From contig JAITUC010000003.1 of NCBI GenBank assembly GCA_031286585.1, positions 1 through 64,000 on the forward strand: a DNA stretch of 64,000 nt, in the 5' to 3' direction. The first letter of the stretch is position 1. Each line of letters begins with the position of its first letter. Below the pieces are notes generated by a model. That model did not search any database, was not told where the DNA came from, and saw only the letters and a program-made list of their open reading frames with translations. This document shows positions 51,548 to 61,175 of this stretch, one piece after another. Source of the stretch: Delftia acidovorans. GTDB taxonomy: Bacteria; Pseudomonadota; Gammaproteobacteria; Burkholderiales; Burkholderiaceae_C. The translations under genes and the position numbers were made by a program.

Positions 51548-52750
51548 ATGCCCGTGCTTTCCTCCATTTCTCGGAATTTCCCGGACCGTCTCCTGTGGGG
51601 GCCGAAGCCGGCGTCGCCGTTGGTGGACGAAGCGCTGCACCTGGAGCGCTGGAAGCGCCGCACCTGGCAACTGCACATCTCCGTGCTGGTCAGCCATATC
51701 TACGCGCTGCTGCTGTTTCTGGGCCATGCCTGGGCCGGCTATGCGCCCTGGGCCGTGGTGCTGGGCTATGGCCTGTGGGTGGCGGCGGGCATGGGCTTCA
51801 TCACCTGGGCCTATGCCAGCGACTGGTGCCACAGGCTGCGCGATCCCGGCATGTTCCTCACGCACCAGCTGGTATCCATCATCGGCGTGCTGGGCATGGT
51901 CATGGCCGCCCCTGCGCTGGCGTTCCAGTCCATGGTGATGCTGATCGCCTTCAGCGCCGACGGTTTCCTAGCGCGCAGCCGCACCAGCTTCTGGCTGACC
52001 TGGATAGGCACGCTCATCGCCGTGGCGGCCATCATTCTCTGGCGGGGGCCGCTGATGCGCATGACCACGGACACGGCGGCGGGCCAGTTGCTGGCCTTTG
52101 GCGTGGTGCTCGGTGCCGTGGTGCGCTGCAGCGTGCAGGCCACCTTCTTTCGCAGCATGCAGTACCGGCTGGGCATCGCCAATGACAAGCTGGCCACGGC
52201 GCTGGCGCAGATCGAGGCCCTGCTGCGCCATGACGACCTGACCGGCGTCAGCAACCGCCGGGGCGTGATCGAGCGGCTGCACGACGTGCGCGCCGCCGCC
52301 CACGACCGGGGCACGGTGCTGTGCGTGGCGCTGCTGGACATAGACCACTTCAAGCGCATCAACGACAGCTTTGGCCACGAGGGCGGCGACCGCGTGCTGC
52401 GCGCCTTCGGAACGCTGCTGAAGTCGCAGCTGCGCAGCGCCGATGGCGTGGGCCGCTATGGCGGTGAGGAATTCCTGCTGGTGCTGCCCGACACCGACCT
52501 GGCCCAGGCCGGCGAACTGCTGGAGCGCCTGCGCCTGCACATTGCCGAAGCCCCGTGGGCGCAGACCCTGGGCGAAGGCGCCCGCGTCACCTGCACGCTG
52601 GGCGCCGCGCAGTACCGCGCTGGCGAGTCGGTGGAGGCGACCATTGCACGCGCCGATGCGGCGCTGTACCGCGGCAAGGCCCGGGGCCGCAACTGCACCG
52701 TGCTGGAGCCGCAGCAGGTCCGGCCGGCCCCCAGCGGCTGGCCTGCCTGA
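51548..52750 (+). CDS. Diguanylate cyclase, membrane-bound
   Basis: A 400-residue protein. Six hydrophobic helices (about residues 42-210) form a MASE-like sensor. The GGDEF domain starts near residue 230: HDDLTGVSNRRGVIERLHDV, LLDIDHFKRINDSFGHEGGD and RYGGEEFLLVLP with an intact GGEEF at residues 305-309. RSAD five residues before it is a product-inhibition I-site. It makes c-di-GMP from two GTP. The start is uncertain (ATG 51548 or 51506). It follows the degenerate paralogue by 85 bases. Confidence 0.87.
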   Translation: MPVLSSISRNFPDRLLWGPKPASPLVDEALHLERWKRRTWQLHISVLVSHIYALLLFLGHAWAGYAPWAVVLGYGLWVAAGMGFITWAYASDWCHRLRDPGMFLTHQLVSIIGVLGMVMAAPALAFQSMVMLIAFSADGFLARSRTSFWLTWIGTLIAVAAIILWRGPLMRMTTDTAAGQLLAFGVVLGAVVRCSVQATFFRSMQYRLGIANDKLATALAQIEALLRHDDLTGVSNRRGVIERLHDVRAAAHDRGTVLCVALLDIDHFKRINDSFGHEGGDRVLRAFGTLLKSQLRSADGVGRYGGEEFLLVLPDTDLAQAGELLERLRLHIAEAPWAQTLGEGARVTCTLGAAQYRAGESVEATIARADAALYRGKARGRNCTVLEPQQVRPAPSGWPA

Positions 52751-52856
52751 CGGTTTGTGAGTGCAGCTCACGACCAGTGCCAGAAAACATCGTTATTCAT
52801 TCGCACGGATCGTCCATAGCATCGGCACCCTGTCCAGGAAGGGCTGGGGTGCGCAT

Positions 52857-53669
52857 ATGAATCAATGGATCGCTGAAATCACCGGCAACATCGCCGGGAA
52901 CATGGCCGCAGGCATTGCGGGAAAGGGGCCTGCAGGCACCGGCATCGCGGGCGCCGCGCAAGGCTGGGAAGGGCATTTGCCGCCCGGGCCCCGCCAGCTG
53001 CAGGCCGGGCCGCTCAGTGCCGAACTGGCCGATGGCTGCCTGCGCAGTGTCCGCTACGGCAGCCTGGAGATCCTGCGCTCCGTGGCCTTTGCGGTGCGTG
53101 ATGAACAAGGGGACCGCTGCGTGCCTGCCGCTGGCGAGCTGAGCCTGCGCGAGAAAGCCGACCGCTTCGAGGTCTGCTACGAAACCGCGGTGGACTGCGA
53201 TGCCCTGCGCCTGGCATGGCGCGTGCGCATCGTGGGGTCGGTGCGCGGGCTGGGCTTCACGGCCTGGGCGCGCGCGCCGGGCGGCATTGAAGGAGGCTTG
53301 CAGCGCGGCCTGCGCGGTGGACGCGCGGGGCTGGAGATCGTCTATCCGCGCAACGCCCTGGCGGGCCGGTCCGTGCATGTGGAGCATGCCGATGGCAGTG
53401 CCCAAAGCACCGTGCTGCCCGAGCCCGATGCGCTGCTGCGCCTGTCCCGGCTGTGCGCCGTCAACCATGAGCCTGCGCCCGGCCTGCAGGTGGGCTGCCG
53501 GCTGGAGGGCGCGGAGTTCGAGATGGCGGGCCTGTGCTGTGGCGGCATGTCCTTCTTCAGGCTGCAGCCACGTGCGCAGTCCCTTTCGCATTCCTGCCTG
53601 CTGACCCGGGGCCGGACCCTGGTGCAGATGGCCAGCTTCTCGTTTGCCGCGCCCGGCGCCATGCAGTAG
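52857..53669 (+). CDS. Uncharacterised beta-rich protein
   Basis: A 270-residue protein. A Gly/Ala repeat-like N terminus (ITGNIAGNMAAGIAG) is followed by a soluble domain with LQAGPLSAELADGCLRSVRY, LAGRSVHVEHADGSAQSTVL and GCRLEGAEFEM. These resemble, from memory, the N-terminal domain of D-apionate lactonase-like proteins, but the TIM-barrel part is absent. No catalytic residues can be named. ATG 52857 follows a GGCTGGGG stretch; a start at 52761 would add 32 residues. The flanking genes are not obviously related. Confidence 0.55.
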   Translation: MNQWIAEITGNIAGNMAAGIAGKGPAGTGIAGAAQGWEGHLPPGPRQLQAGPLSAELADGCLRSVRYGSLEILRSVAFAVRDEQGDRCVPAAGELSLREKADRFEVCYETAVDCDALRLAWRVRIVGSVRGLGFTAWARAPGGIEGGLQRGLRGGRAGLEIVYPRNALAGRSVHVEHADGSAQSTVLPEPDALLRLSRLCAVNHEPAPGLQVGCRLEGAEFEMAGLCCGGMSFFRLQPRAQSLSHSCLLTRGRTLVQMASFSFAAPGAMQ

Positions 53670-53694
53670 GGCCTGGCCGGCGGACCTGGCCGCA

Positions 53695-54693
53695 TCAGCC
53701 CGTGCCGTGGATGCGGGCAGCCTGCACCGTGGCCTCCAGCAGCTTTCTTTCCCGCTCCAGGTGGGCAATGAACTGGGCTTGCTCCATGGCCATGGGCTTG
53801 AAGCCGGCCTCGGCGAGCTTGCGCACCAGATCCGGCTCGGCCAGCACGGCTGCGGTCTCGCGGGCCAGGCGCTCGGCGATGCGGGCGTCGGTGCGGGCCG
53901 GCAGCAGCAGGCCCTGCCAGGCCTCGACATCCAAGGACTGCCAGACCGGCGTTTCCTGCAGGCTGGGTGTCTGCGGCAGGGTGGTGGCGCGCTGGCGCGA
54001 GGTCACGCCCAGGCCGCGCAGCTTGCCTTCGCGCACGAAGGACTGGACCAGGGCCACGGGCAGCACGGCCAGGTCGATCTGCCCACTCGCCAGCTCGGTC
54101 AGCGCCTGCGGGCCGGATTTGTAGGGCACATGCGTCCATGACAGGCCGGCCTGTTGCTGGAGCATTTCGGCGGTCAGGTGCAGGCTGGTGCCTACGCCAT
54201 CGGTGCCCACGGTCAGCCGGCCCGGCTGCTGGCGCGACAGCTGCACCAGCTCGGCCGCCGTGGTGGCCGGCAGGTCGGGGCGGCCTGCCAGCACGAAGGC
54301 CGAAGAGGCCACGGGCGCCACGGGCAGCAGTTCCCTGAGGCCGTCATACCGGAAGCGCTCTGGCGACACCAGCGGCGCAATGAGCACGCAGCTGGCCACG
54401 CCGAACAGCGCGGTATGCCCGTCCGGCCTGGCCTTGATCACCCGCTGGGTGGCAATGGTGCCGGAGGCGCCCACGGTGTTTTCTATGACCACGGGCTGGC
54501 GCAGCCGCTCGGCCAGGCGCGGCATGACCAGTCGCGCGGCCACGTCCACGCTGCCGCCCGGCGCAAAGGGCACGACCACGATCAGCGGCTGGCTGGGCCA
54601 GGCGTCGGCCGCAGCTGCGGACGCGCGGGCTGCCGGTGACAGCCAGGGCGCGCCCAGCATCCAGGCTGCCAGTTGCCTGCGGTTGACGCTCAT
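53695..54693 (-). CDS. Bug-family tripartite tricarboxylate receptor
   Basis: A 332-residue periplasmic receptor. A signal peptide of twin-arginine-like appearance (VNRRQLAAWMLGAPWLS) is followed by WPSQPLIVVVPFAPGGSVDV, PVVIENTVGASGTIATQ, KARPDGHTALFGVAS, VPYKSGPQALTELASGQID and LRGLGVTSRQRATTLPQTPS. It would bind a carboxylate or sulfonated organic ligand; the ligand is unknown. Its start codon overlaps the stop of the arylsulfotransferase gene by four bases, a tight operon. Confidence 0.9.
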   Translation of the reverse strand: MSVNRRQLAAWMLGAPWLSPAARASAAAADAWPSQPLIVVVPFAPGGSVDVAARLVMPRLAERLRQPVVIENTVGASGTIATQRVIKARPDGHTALFGVASCVLIAPLVSPERFRYDGLRELLPVAPVASSAFVLAGRPDLPATTAAELVQLSRQQPGRLTVGTDGVGTSLHLTAEMLQQQAGLSWTHVPYKSGPQALTELASGQIDLAVLPVALVQSFVREGKLRGLGVTSRQRATTLPQTPSLQETPVWQSLDVEAWQGLLLPARTDARIAERLARETAAVLAEPDLVRKLAEAGFKPMAMEQAQFIAHLERERKLLEATVQAARIHGTG

Positions 54694-55820
54694 GACTGCC
54701 TCCCGGCGGCGCCCAGCCAGGGCAGCTGGTCCGCGTGGTAGCGCCAGGTCTGGAACACGCTGTTGAGCCGCCCGGGGCCGGTGCGGCGCGCTGCGGCATC
54801 GGGGTACTCGGCGAACCAGGGCAGGATGTATTCCCAGACCACTTCCCCCGCAGGCGTGACCTCGAAGAGCCGGCCCGTGGCCGATTCGGTGATGTGGGTG
54901 TTGCCGTTCCACAGGCGCTGGGCATTGCCCATGAAGGCGGTGTAGAAGGCGTTGACCATCTCGTCCTGGTAGCTCCAGACCACGCGGTGGTCGGCAGGAT
55001 CGATCTCGACCACGCGCGAGAAGGCCACGTGGGCGCCCTCGCGGAAGTTGCCGTTGTCGAAGGCCAGGATGTGGCCATTGTCCAGCGCCACGGGCGCATG
55101 CTGGTGTGAGACCACCGAGGGCGGAATGTGCAGCGTCACCGCGCCGCTGGCCTTGTCCACGGCAATGATGCCGGAGGTGGTGCGCAGGCTCATGAGCACG
55201 CTGCCGTCGGCCCTCACGCCCAGGCCGTTGACCAGCGGCCAGTGGTAGCGGCCGAAGCCCGGGTGGATGGGGAAGTCCTCGGGCGCCAGGTGCTCCCAGG
55301 CCTTCCATTCCCAGACCAGCCGGCCGCTGCGGTCCACTTCGCGGATCACGTCGCCGTACATCGTTTCGCCGGGCCCGTGCGCGGTGCCGCCCGGCACGCG
55401 CTCGGCAAAGCCCGCAGGCACGGGCGCGCAGGCGGCATAGAGCAGGTGGCCGTCGGGCAGCCACTGCGCGTCATGGTGGTGGTCCGGGTCCTCGTGGCGC
55501 CAGACGATCTCGCCCTGCGGCGTGACCTCGTAGAAATCGCCGCCATGCCACATGGACCACGGCGCATAGCGGTCTGGCGAGCGAGGGTGGTTGCCGTTGT
55601 AGCCCAGGTTGCCGTTGGGCAGGATCACGGCGTGCCGGCCCGCGCGCACGGGCAGCTTCCATTCATGGGCCACGCGGCCTTCGATGTCCACCAGGTAGAC
55701 ATGGCCGTCGGCCGTCTGCGGCGCGATCAGGGTGTAGCCGCCGGCCGAGAGGGCGGGGTCGTGGGCGATGAGTCCGACGCCGCGGCGGCGCTGGGTGACT
55801 TGGTCTACGGTGCTTGCCAT
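54690..55820 (-). CDS. Arylsulfotransferase (ASST)-family beta-propeller protein
   Basis: A 376-residue protein without a clear signal peptide. Repeated propeller blades are visible: GHVYLVDIEGRVAHEW, GGDFYEVTPQGEIVWRHED, DVIREVDRSGRLVWEWKAWE, HILAFDNGNFREG, FSRVVEIDPADHRVVWSYQD and RLFEVTPAGEVVWEYILPW. Conserved His residues (HHHDAQWLPDGHLLY, VSHQHAPVALDNGH) match the ASST catalytic region. It may transfer sulfate between phenols or simply bind an aromatic. It is the first gene of an operon with the Bug receptor, divergent from a LysR gene. Confidence 0.8.
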   Translation of the reverse strand: MASTVDQVTQRRRGVGLIAHDPALSAGGYTLIAPQTADGHVYLVDIEGRVAHEWKLPVRAGRHAVILPNGNLGYNGNHPRSPDRYAPWSMWHGGDFYEVTPQGEIVWRHEDPDHHHDAQWLPDGHLLYAACAPVPAGFAERVPGGTAHGPGETMYGDVIREVDRSGRLVWEWKAWEHLAPEDFPIHPGFGRYHWPLVNGLGVRADGSVLMSLRTTSGIIAVDKASGAVTLHIPPSVVSHQHAPVALDNGHILAFDNGNFREGAHVAFSRVVEIDPADHRVVWSYQDEMVNAFYTAFMGNAQRLWNGNTHITESATGRLFEVTPAGEVVWEYILPWFAEYPDAAARRTGPGRLNSVFQTWRYHADQLPWLGAAGRQS

Positions 55821-55902
55821 GGGCTGCTTTCAAAGGAGGCCGGGAATGAGCGCCACTCTAGGCAGTCGCAAGCGTCAGGAATAGCTGTTTGTTTTGGATG
55901 AG

Positions 55903-55923
55903 GTGTCAGATAAAAATTTACAC
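55903..55923 (+). promoter_or_regulatory. Candidate LysR operator
   Basis: GTGT at 55903-55906 and ACAC at 55920-55923 form an inverted repeat around CAGATAAAAATTT. It lies in the 111-base divergent gap, eight bases before the LysR start. LysR-type sites usually sit here and serve both directions. The rest of the gap shows no other clear signal. Confidence 0.45.
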
Positions 55924-55931
55924 TCCGCGCC

Positions 55932-56882
55932 ATGCCCGCAATCTCCCAGGCCTTTCGCTGTTTTGACGAGGTGGCGCGCCGTGGCTCGGTGCGCAAGGCC
56001 GCCGTCACGCTGCACCTGACGGCGGCAGCCGTGAACCAGCAAATCCTCAATCTGGAGGCCCAGGTCGGCGTGCCGCTGTTCGACCGCCTGCCGCGCGGCA
56101 TGCAGCTGACAACAGCCGGGGAACTGATGCTGGCGGCCGTGCGGCGCAGCCAGCGTGACTTCGACAACGCGCTGGCCCAGGTGGAGGATCTGCGCGCCCT
56201 GCGCCGGGGCCATGTGCGCGTGGGCGTGTCCCACGCCACGGCCGAGTACCTGCTGCCCCTGGTGATCGCCAGCGTGCATGGGCGCTATCCGGGCATTACC
56301 TTCAGCGTGCGCTCGGGCACGGGCGAGGAATTGCTGCGCGGCGTGGCGCAGGGCGAGATCGATGTGGCCTATTGCCTGCGCCGCCCGCCGCCGCCCGGCG
56401 TGCAGGAGGTGCGCGCCTGGCCCCAGCCGCTGGGCGCGGTGATGGCCCCCGGCCATCCGCTGGCCACCGAGCCGCGCCTGCTGCGCCTGCGCGATTGCGT
56501 GGACTATCCGCTGATCCTGATGGCGCCGGGCATGGAGCTGCGCAGCATGCTGGAGCACATGGACAGCGCTGCCCTGCACCAGCAGCGGCCGCTGGTGGAG
56601 ACCAGCTCCGTGCCCATGGTGCGGCGCCTGGTGGCCGGCAGCACGGCCCTGGGATTCCTGGTGCCCGATAACGTGGCCGAGGATGTGGCGGCCGGCCGCC
56701 TGCTCTGGCGGCCCCTGCACGACGCGGGCGCGCAGTTGCCCGGCTGCCTGTACCAGCGCATCGGCTACACCAAGGCAGCCGCCATGCGGCTGTTTCTGGA
56801 CGAGTTGGAGCGTGTGGCCGACGAGATGCGCGCCGGCTTCGAGACCGGCGTGTCCTGGTCGCTCAAGGACCTGGCGACCTGA
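55932..56882 (+). CDS. LysR-family transcriptional regulator
   Basis: A 316-residue regulator. The N-terminal winged helix has FDEVARRGSVRKAAVTLHLT and AVNQQILNLEAQVGVPLFDR. The effector domain starts near residue 92 (RRGHVRVGVSHATAEYLLPL) with GEIDVAYCLRRP. It probably controls the divergent arylsulfotransferase-Bug operon in response to its substrate; that is inference from position. It is convergent with tgt, 27 bases apart, and a GGGGCG/CGCCCC hairpin overlaps the tgt stop. Confidence 0.9.
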   Translation: MPAISQAFRCFDEVARRGSVRKAAVTLHLTAAAVNQQILNLEAQVGVPLFDRLPRGMQLTTAGELMLAAVRRSQRDFDNALAQVEDLRALRRGHVRVGVSHATAEYLLPLVIASVHGRYPGITFSVRSGTGEELLRGVAQGEIDVAYCLRRPPPPGVQEVRAWPQPLGAVMAPGHPLATEPRLLRLRDCVDYPLILMAPGMELRSMLEHMDSAALHQQRPLVETSSVPMVRRLVAGSTALGFLVPDNVAEDVAAGRLLWRPLHDAGAQLPGCLYQRIGYTKAAAMRLFLDELERVADEMRAGFETGVSWSLKDLAT

Positions 56883-56909
56883 GCGACTCGAGTAATCGGC
56901 TGTGGGGCG

Positions 56910-58154
<1,245 letters not shown>

Positions 58155-58217
58155 TTAGCCGGCCCGCGTCTACACTGGGGTGGTTGCGATTCGCCAGCTA
58201 CAAAAAAGGAGGTCCGC

Positions 58218-58688
58218 ATGCTGAAGATCATGATTGCCGTCGATGGGTCCGAGCCCTCGCTGGATGCCGTGCACCACGCCATCTCCCTGGTCCGCCAGGG
58301 CCTGCAGGCGCATTTCGTGCTGGCCCATGTGCAGCAGGAAGCCTCGCTGTTCGAGCTGGCCACGCAGGACTCGGACATGATCGCCGCCGCCAGCGTGGAC
58401 GCCGGCATGCACCTGGTGGCACCGGCCGTGGCCCTGGTGCGGGCGGCCGGCATTTCCTACGAGGTGGAGATCGGTCTGGGCGAGCCCGCTGCCGCACTGG
58501 CCGACATTGCCGAGAGCACGGGCTGCGAGCAGATCATCATCGGCGCGCTGGGCCAGGGCGGCCTGCGGCGCGTGCTGATCGGTTCGGTCTCGCGCGAGGT
58601 GGCACGCAACAGCCGGCTGCCCGTGACCATCGTCAAGCATGCCGAGCCGCGCGATGAGGATGGGGAAGAGGACCTGGGTCCCGAGTGA
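58218..58688 (+). CDS. Universal stress protein UspA family
   Basis: A 156-residue single Usp domain. It begins LKIMIAVDGSEPSLDAVHHA. The ATP-binding signature G-2x-G-9x-G-S is complete in GALGQGGLRRVLIGSVSREV, and VTIVKHAEP ends the fold, followed by an acidic tail. This is the nucleotide-binding subtype; its role is stress survival, unspecified. AAAGGAGG precedes the ATG at 58218. It is divergent from tgt; the 135-base gap shows no further clear element. Confidence 0.9.
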   Translation: MLKIMIAVDGSEPSLDAVHHAISLVRQGLQAHFVLAHVQQEASLFELATQDSDMIAAASVDAGMHLVAPAVALVRAAGISYEVEIGLGEPAAALADIAESTGCEQIIIGALGQGGLRRVLIGSVSREVARNSRLPVTIVKHAEPRDEDGEEDLGPE

Positions 58689-58713
58689 GGTGGTGCCGGG
58701 CGCGCGCGGGCTT

Positions 58714-59175
58714 TCAGGCGGCCCGCCGTTGCTGGCCCTGATGGGACTGGTGCCGGCCCGCGTGGGCGCCGTAAGCTCCGTAAGCGCCGTAGGCCCCATG
58801 AGCGTGTGCATGCGCGTGGGGTTGCAGCTTGCCGTGCGGCAGGCTGGCCAGGCGCTGGAACATGCGGCGGCAGTAGCCGCGGATGCCCAGGCATTTGTTG
58901 ATCTCTTCCACCGGCAGAGGGCCGGAGACCACGACGATGCTGTCGGCCTGGTCCCAGTCCCCGGCCGCGCGCAGCCGCCTGCGCGTGCACAGGGCCCACG
59001 CATGGATGCGCGTGGGCGAGCCGTGCTCATGGACCTGGCCCGTGACCCGGTCGAAGGCAATGGCCACCAGCTCGGTCCTGAGCCGGCAGCGGCGCTCGCC
59101 CGTGATGGCACTGGGCGTCTCGCGCATGTCGTACAGGCAGTAGCTGCCGGCCTTGAGCTGGTATTGCAAATCCAT
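58714..59175 (-). CDS. Uncharacterised protein with His-rich repeat tail
   Basis: A 153-residue protein. The N part MDLQYQLKAGSYCLYDMRET and the region RTELVAIAFDRVTGQVHEHG look like a small folded domain, with LPVEEINKCLGIRGYCRRMF following. The C terminus has HAHAHAHGAYGAYGAYGAHA, a His/Gly/Tyr repeat that may bind metal. I do not recognise the family. CGGAGG precedes ATG 59175; in-frame codons upstream to 59274 look non-coding. No signal peptide or membrane helix. Confidence 0.65.
   Translation of the reverse strand: MDLQYQLKAGSYCLYDMRETPSAITGERRCRLRTELVAIAFDRVTGQVHEHGSPTRIHAWALCTRRRLRAAGDWDQADSIVVVSGPLPVEEINKCLGIRGYCRRMFQRLASLPHGKLQPHAHAHAHGAYGAYGAYGAHAGRHQSHQGQQRRAA
58766..58801 (-). 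repeat. 9-bp tandem repeat in the His-rich gene
   Basis: Four imperfect 9-base units, the first being GCGCCGTAA on the plus strand, encode the Gly-Ala-Tyr repeats on the minus strand. The unit keeps the frame, so copy number could vary without breaking the gene. Confidence 0.75.
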
Positions 59176-59343
59176 GGCGGACCTCCGCGGTTCGTTCTGG
59201 GGCGGGTTTCCGGGCCTGCCTGAAAAGGCCCGGGGCATCGGCGCATTCTGACGCATGGCCCCGGCCGCTGGCAATGCAGCCAGCGGGGCGGGGCTTCCCC
59301 GCGAAGGGCAAGCGGCAAAGCGTGCCCCGCGAGGGCCGGTCTT

Positions 59344-60576
59344 CTAGAAGTCCAGAAGGCTGAAGCCCACGCTGAGCACGGTGCGCTTGTAGTTGTAATC
59401 GATCAGGCTGTCACCGTATCCGCTGAAAAGCTGGACATGCAGGCGCAAATTGCTCTTGCCACCGTTCCAGCCTTCGCCTAGGGTGCGCAGCCATTCGACG
59501 CGGCCGGAGCCGCGGCCCTGGCCCAGCGAGCCGCGCGCAGTGAAGCCCAGATAGTTCTGCGCATTGACGTTCCAGCCCAGTTTCACTTCGCCCCGGCCTA
59601 TGTAGTCCTGGATGCGCGGGTTGTCGTCATGCTCGGCGCTCTCGCGGATGCGCTGCCAGGCCTTGAGGTGCAGCTGCCAGCGGTTGTCCTGCTCGAAGCC
59701 GGTCATCAGGTACCAGCGGTTCCAGCTGCGCGACAGCGGGTCGCTCTGGCCGTTGGACTGGTGCACCAGGCCCACGCCGCTGTAGCGCCAGCGCCAGCCG
59801 AAGGGCAGCCGGGCATCGGTGGGATAGACGTAGAAGATCTCGGGCTCGTGGTCCGTGTTGCGGAAGGGCCGCGAGATGGCGGGGCTGAACAGCTGCCAGT
59901 ACGACTGCTGGGTGTAGCCGAACCACAGCGAGTCCTTGCCCGCCGAGGTGCTGTTGGTCAGCAGGCCCTGGGCGACCTTGGTGCGCACCGACAGCTGCAC
60001 GCGCATTTCCTCGGTCTTGTAGGGCTGCGACTGCGCAGGGTCCTTGCCGGGCGTGGTGGGCTGCTGGTTGACATGGTCGGCCGTCACCACGGACACGGAC
60101 ATGGGCCGGTAGCCGCGGAAGCTGAAGGTGCCGCAGTCGCTGCCCGGTTCCAGCTCGAAGTAGCGCGACAGCTCGCTGTAGCGCGGGTCGCGGCAGCCGC
60201 CGTTGGTGGGCGTGGTCGGCAGTACCAGTCCCTGGCCGCTGTCTCCGGCGGCGGTGGTGGCTGCCACGGGCGCCAGCGCGGCGGCCGTGCCGGTATCGGC
60301 CAGCGCGCTGGCTGCGGGAGCGCTCCAGCCCGTGGCGGGCGGTGGCGTCAGCGGTTGCTGCTGCCGTGACCAGGTGTCAAAGCAGGCCAGTCGGGCCTGG
60401 TTGTCGGTGGTGGAGGCGCACTGGCGCCAGGCGTCCTCGCCCATGGGGCGGGCTGCGGTCTGGGCCTGGGCGCCGAGCCAGGGCGTGGCGCCCAGCCCCA
60501 TGGCCAGGGCCCACTGCAGGGCAGTCGGCGTGCGGTGCAGGCGCTTGCGGCGATCCAGATGTGTAGGAGTCGTCAT
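59344..60576 (-). CDS. pldA: Outer membrane phospholipase A
   Basis: A 410-residue OMPLA. The signal peptide ends near GAQAQT. A low-complexity Ala/Thr/Pro stretch (about residues 65-115) precedes the 12-stranded barrel. The catalytic centre GLVHQSNGQSDPLSRSWNR has the active His and Ser near residues 272 and 274, with the Asn in SRSWNR. It ends with the aromatic FSLLDF typical of barrels. It hydrolyses phospholipids that reach the outer leaflet, using calcium. It is the last gene of a minus-strand run after rep and the lipoprotein. Confidence 0.93.
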   Translation of the reverse strand: MTTPTHLDRRKRLHRTPTALQWALAMGLGATPWLGAQAQTAARPMGEDAWRQCASTTDNQARLACFDTWSRQQQPLTPPPATGWSAPAASALADTGTAAALAPVAATTAAGDSGQGLVLPTTPTNGGCRDPRYSELSRYFELEPGSDCGTFSFRGYRPMSVSVVTADHVNQQPTTPGKDPAQSQPYKTEEMRVQLSVRTKVAQGLLTNSTSAGKDSLWFGYTQQSYWQLFSPAISRPFRNTDHEPEIFYVYPTDARLPFGWRWRYSGVGLVHQSNGQSDPLSRSWNRWYLMTGFEQDNRWQLHLKAWQRIRESAEHDDNPRIQDYIGRGEVKLGWNVNAQNYLGFTARGSLGQGRGSGRVEWLRTLGEGWNGGKSNLRLHVQLFSGYGDSLIDYNYKRTVLSVGFSLLDF

Positions 60577-60656
60577 GGCTTGGGTCCGGTGAAAGGGAGA
60601 GCGAAAGTGGGAGCGAAAGGGGGAGGGCAGAGGGCTTGCGTGCAGGCCACGGCCAT

Positions 60657-61157
60657 TCAGGGTGTCAGCTTGCGCAGCACGAAGGGCCGGGGCGCCGCAT
60701 CGTCGCCCTCGATGAAGTTGCCTCGGATCTCGCGGGCGCAGCTGCCTTCGACGACATCGCCCAGCCAGGTGGCGGTGATGCGCTTGCCGTCGGCGCTTTC
60801 TTCCAGCGTGATGTGGTCGTCGGCCACGTCGCCGACCATGGGGCGGGTGTCTGCGCCGCGCGCGATCGTGCCCTTGACGTTGCCCTTCCACTGGGGGTGC
60901 GGTCCCAGTTGCAGGCGCACGGGCTGGGACTGGCCTTCGACGGTTCCCGTCCATTCGCCCTGCAGCTGGCTGTCCTTCATCTCCTCATCTCCGGGGCATG
61001 AGGCGTGTGGCAGGGCGGTGGACGCGGGGGTGGTCTGGGGCGCGGCCTGGAGGGTGGGCTGGCGGATGGGTTGGGTGGTGGTCTGCAGTGCCGTGCTGGA
61101 GCAGGCGGTGGTCACGGCCACCAGTGCCAGGCTGAGAACGGGGCGGTAAAAACGCAT
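60657..61157 (-). CDS. Outer-membrane lipoprotein, uncharacterised
   Basis: A 166-residue protein. The signal peptide ends in a lipobox-like VTTACSS (Cys19). A Thr/Pro/Gln-rich linker and a C-terminal beta domain follow, with LQGEWTGTVEGQSQPVRLQL, ITATWLGDVVEGSCAREIRG and FVLRKL. The fold resembles small lipocalin-like or META-like lipoproteins, but I do not name a family. It lies 18 bases after the rep gene and 80 bases before pldA on the same strand, which suggests an envelope role with pldA. Confidence 0.7.
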   Translation of the reverse strand: MRFYRPVLSLALVAVTTACSSTALQTTTQPIRQPTLQAAPQTTPASTALPHASCPGDEEMKDSQLQGEWTGTVEGQSQPVRLQLGPHPQWKGNVKGTIARGADTRPMVGDVADDHITLEESADGKRITATWLGDVVEGSCAREIRGNFIEGDDAAPRPFVLRKLTP

Positions 61158-61175
61158 GCGGTGTCTTTCTGGAAA

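Noticed and set aside
54694..55464. N-terminal extension of the second Bug receptor
   Set aside because: It overlaps the arylsulfotransferase gene in another frame; the signal peptide begins at 54693.
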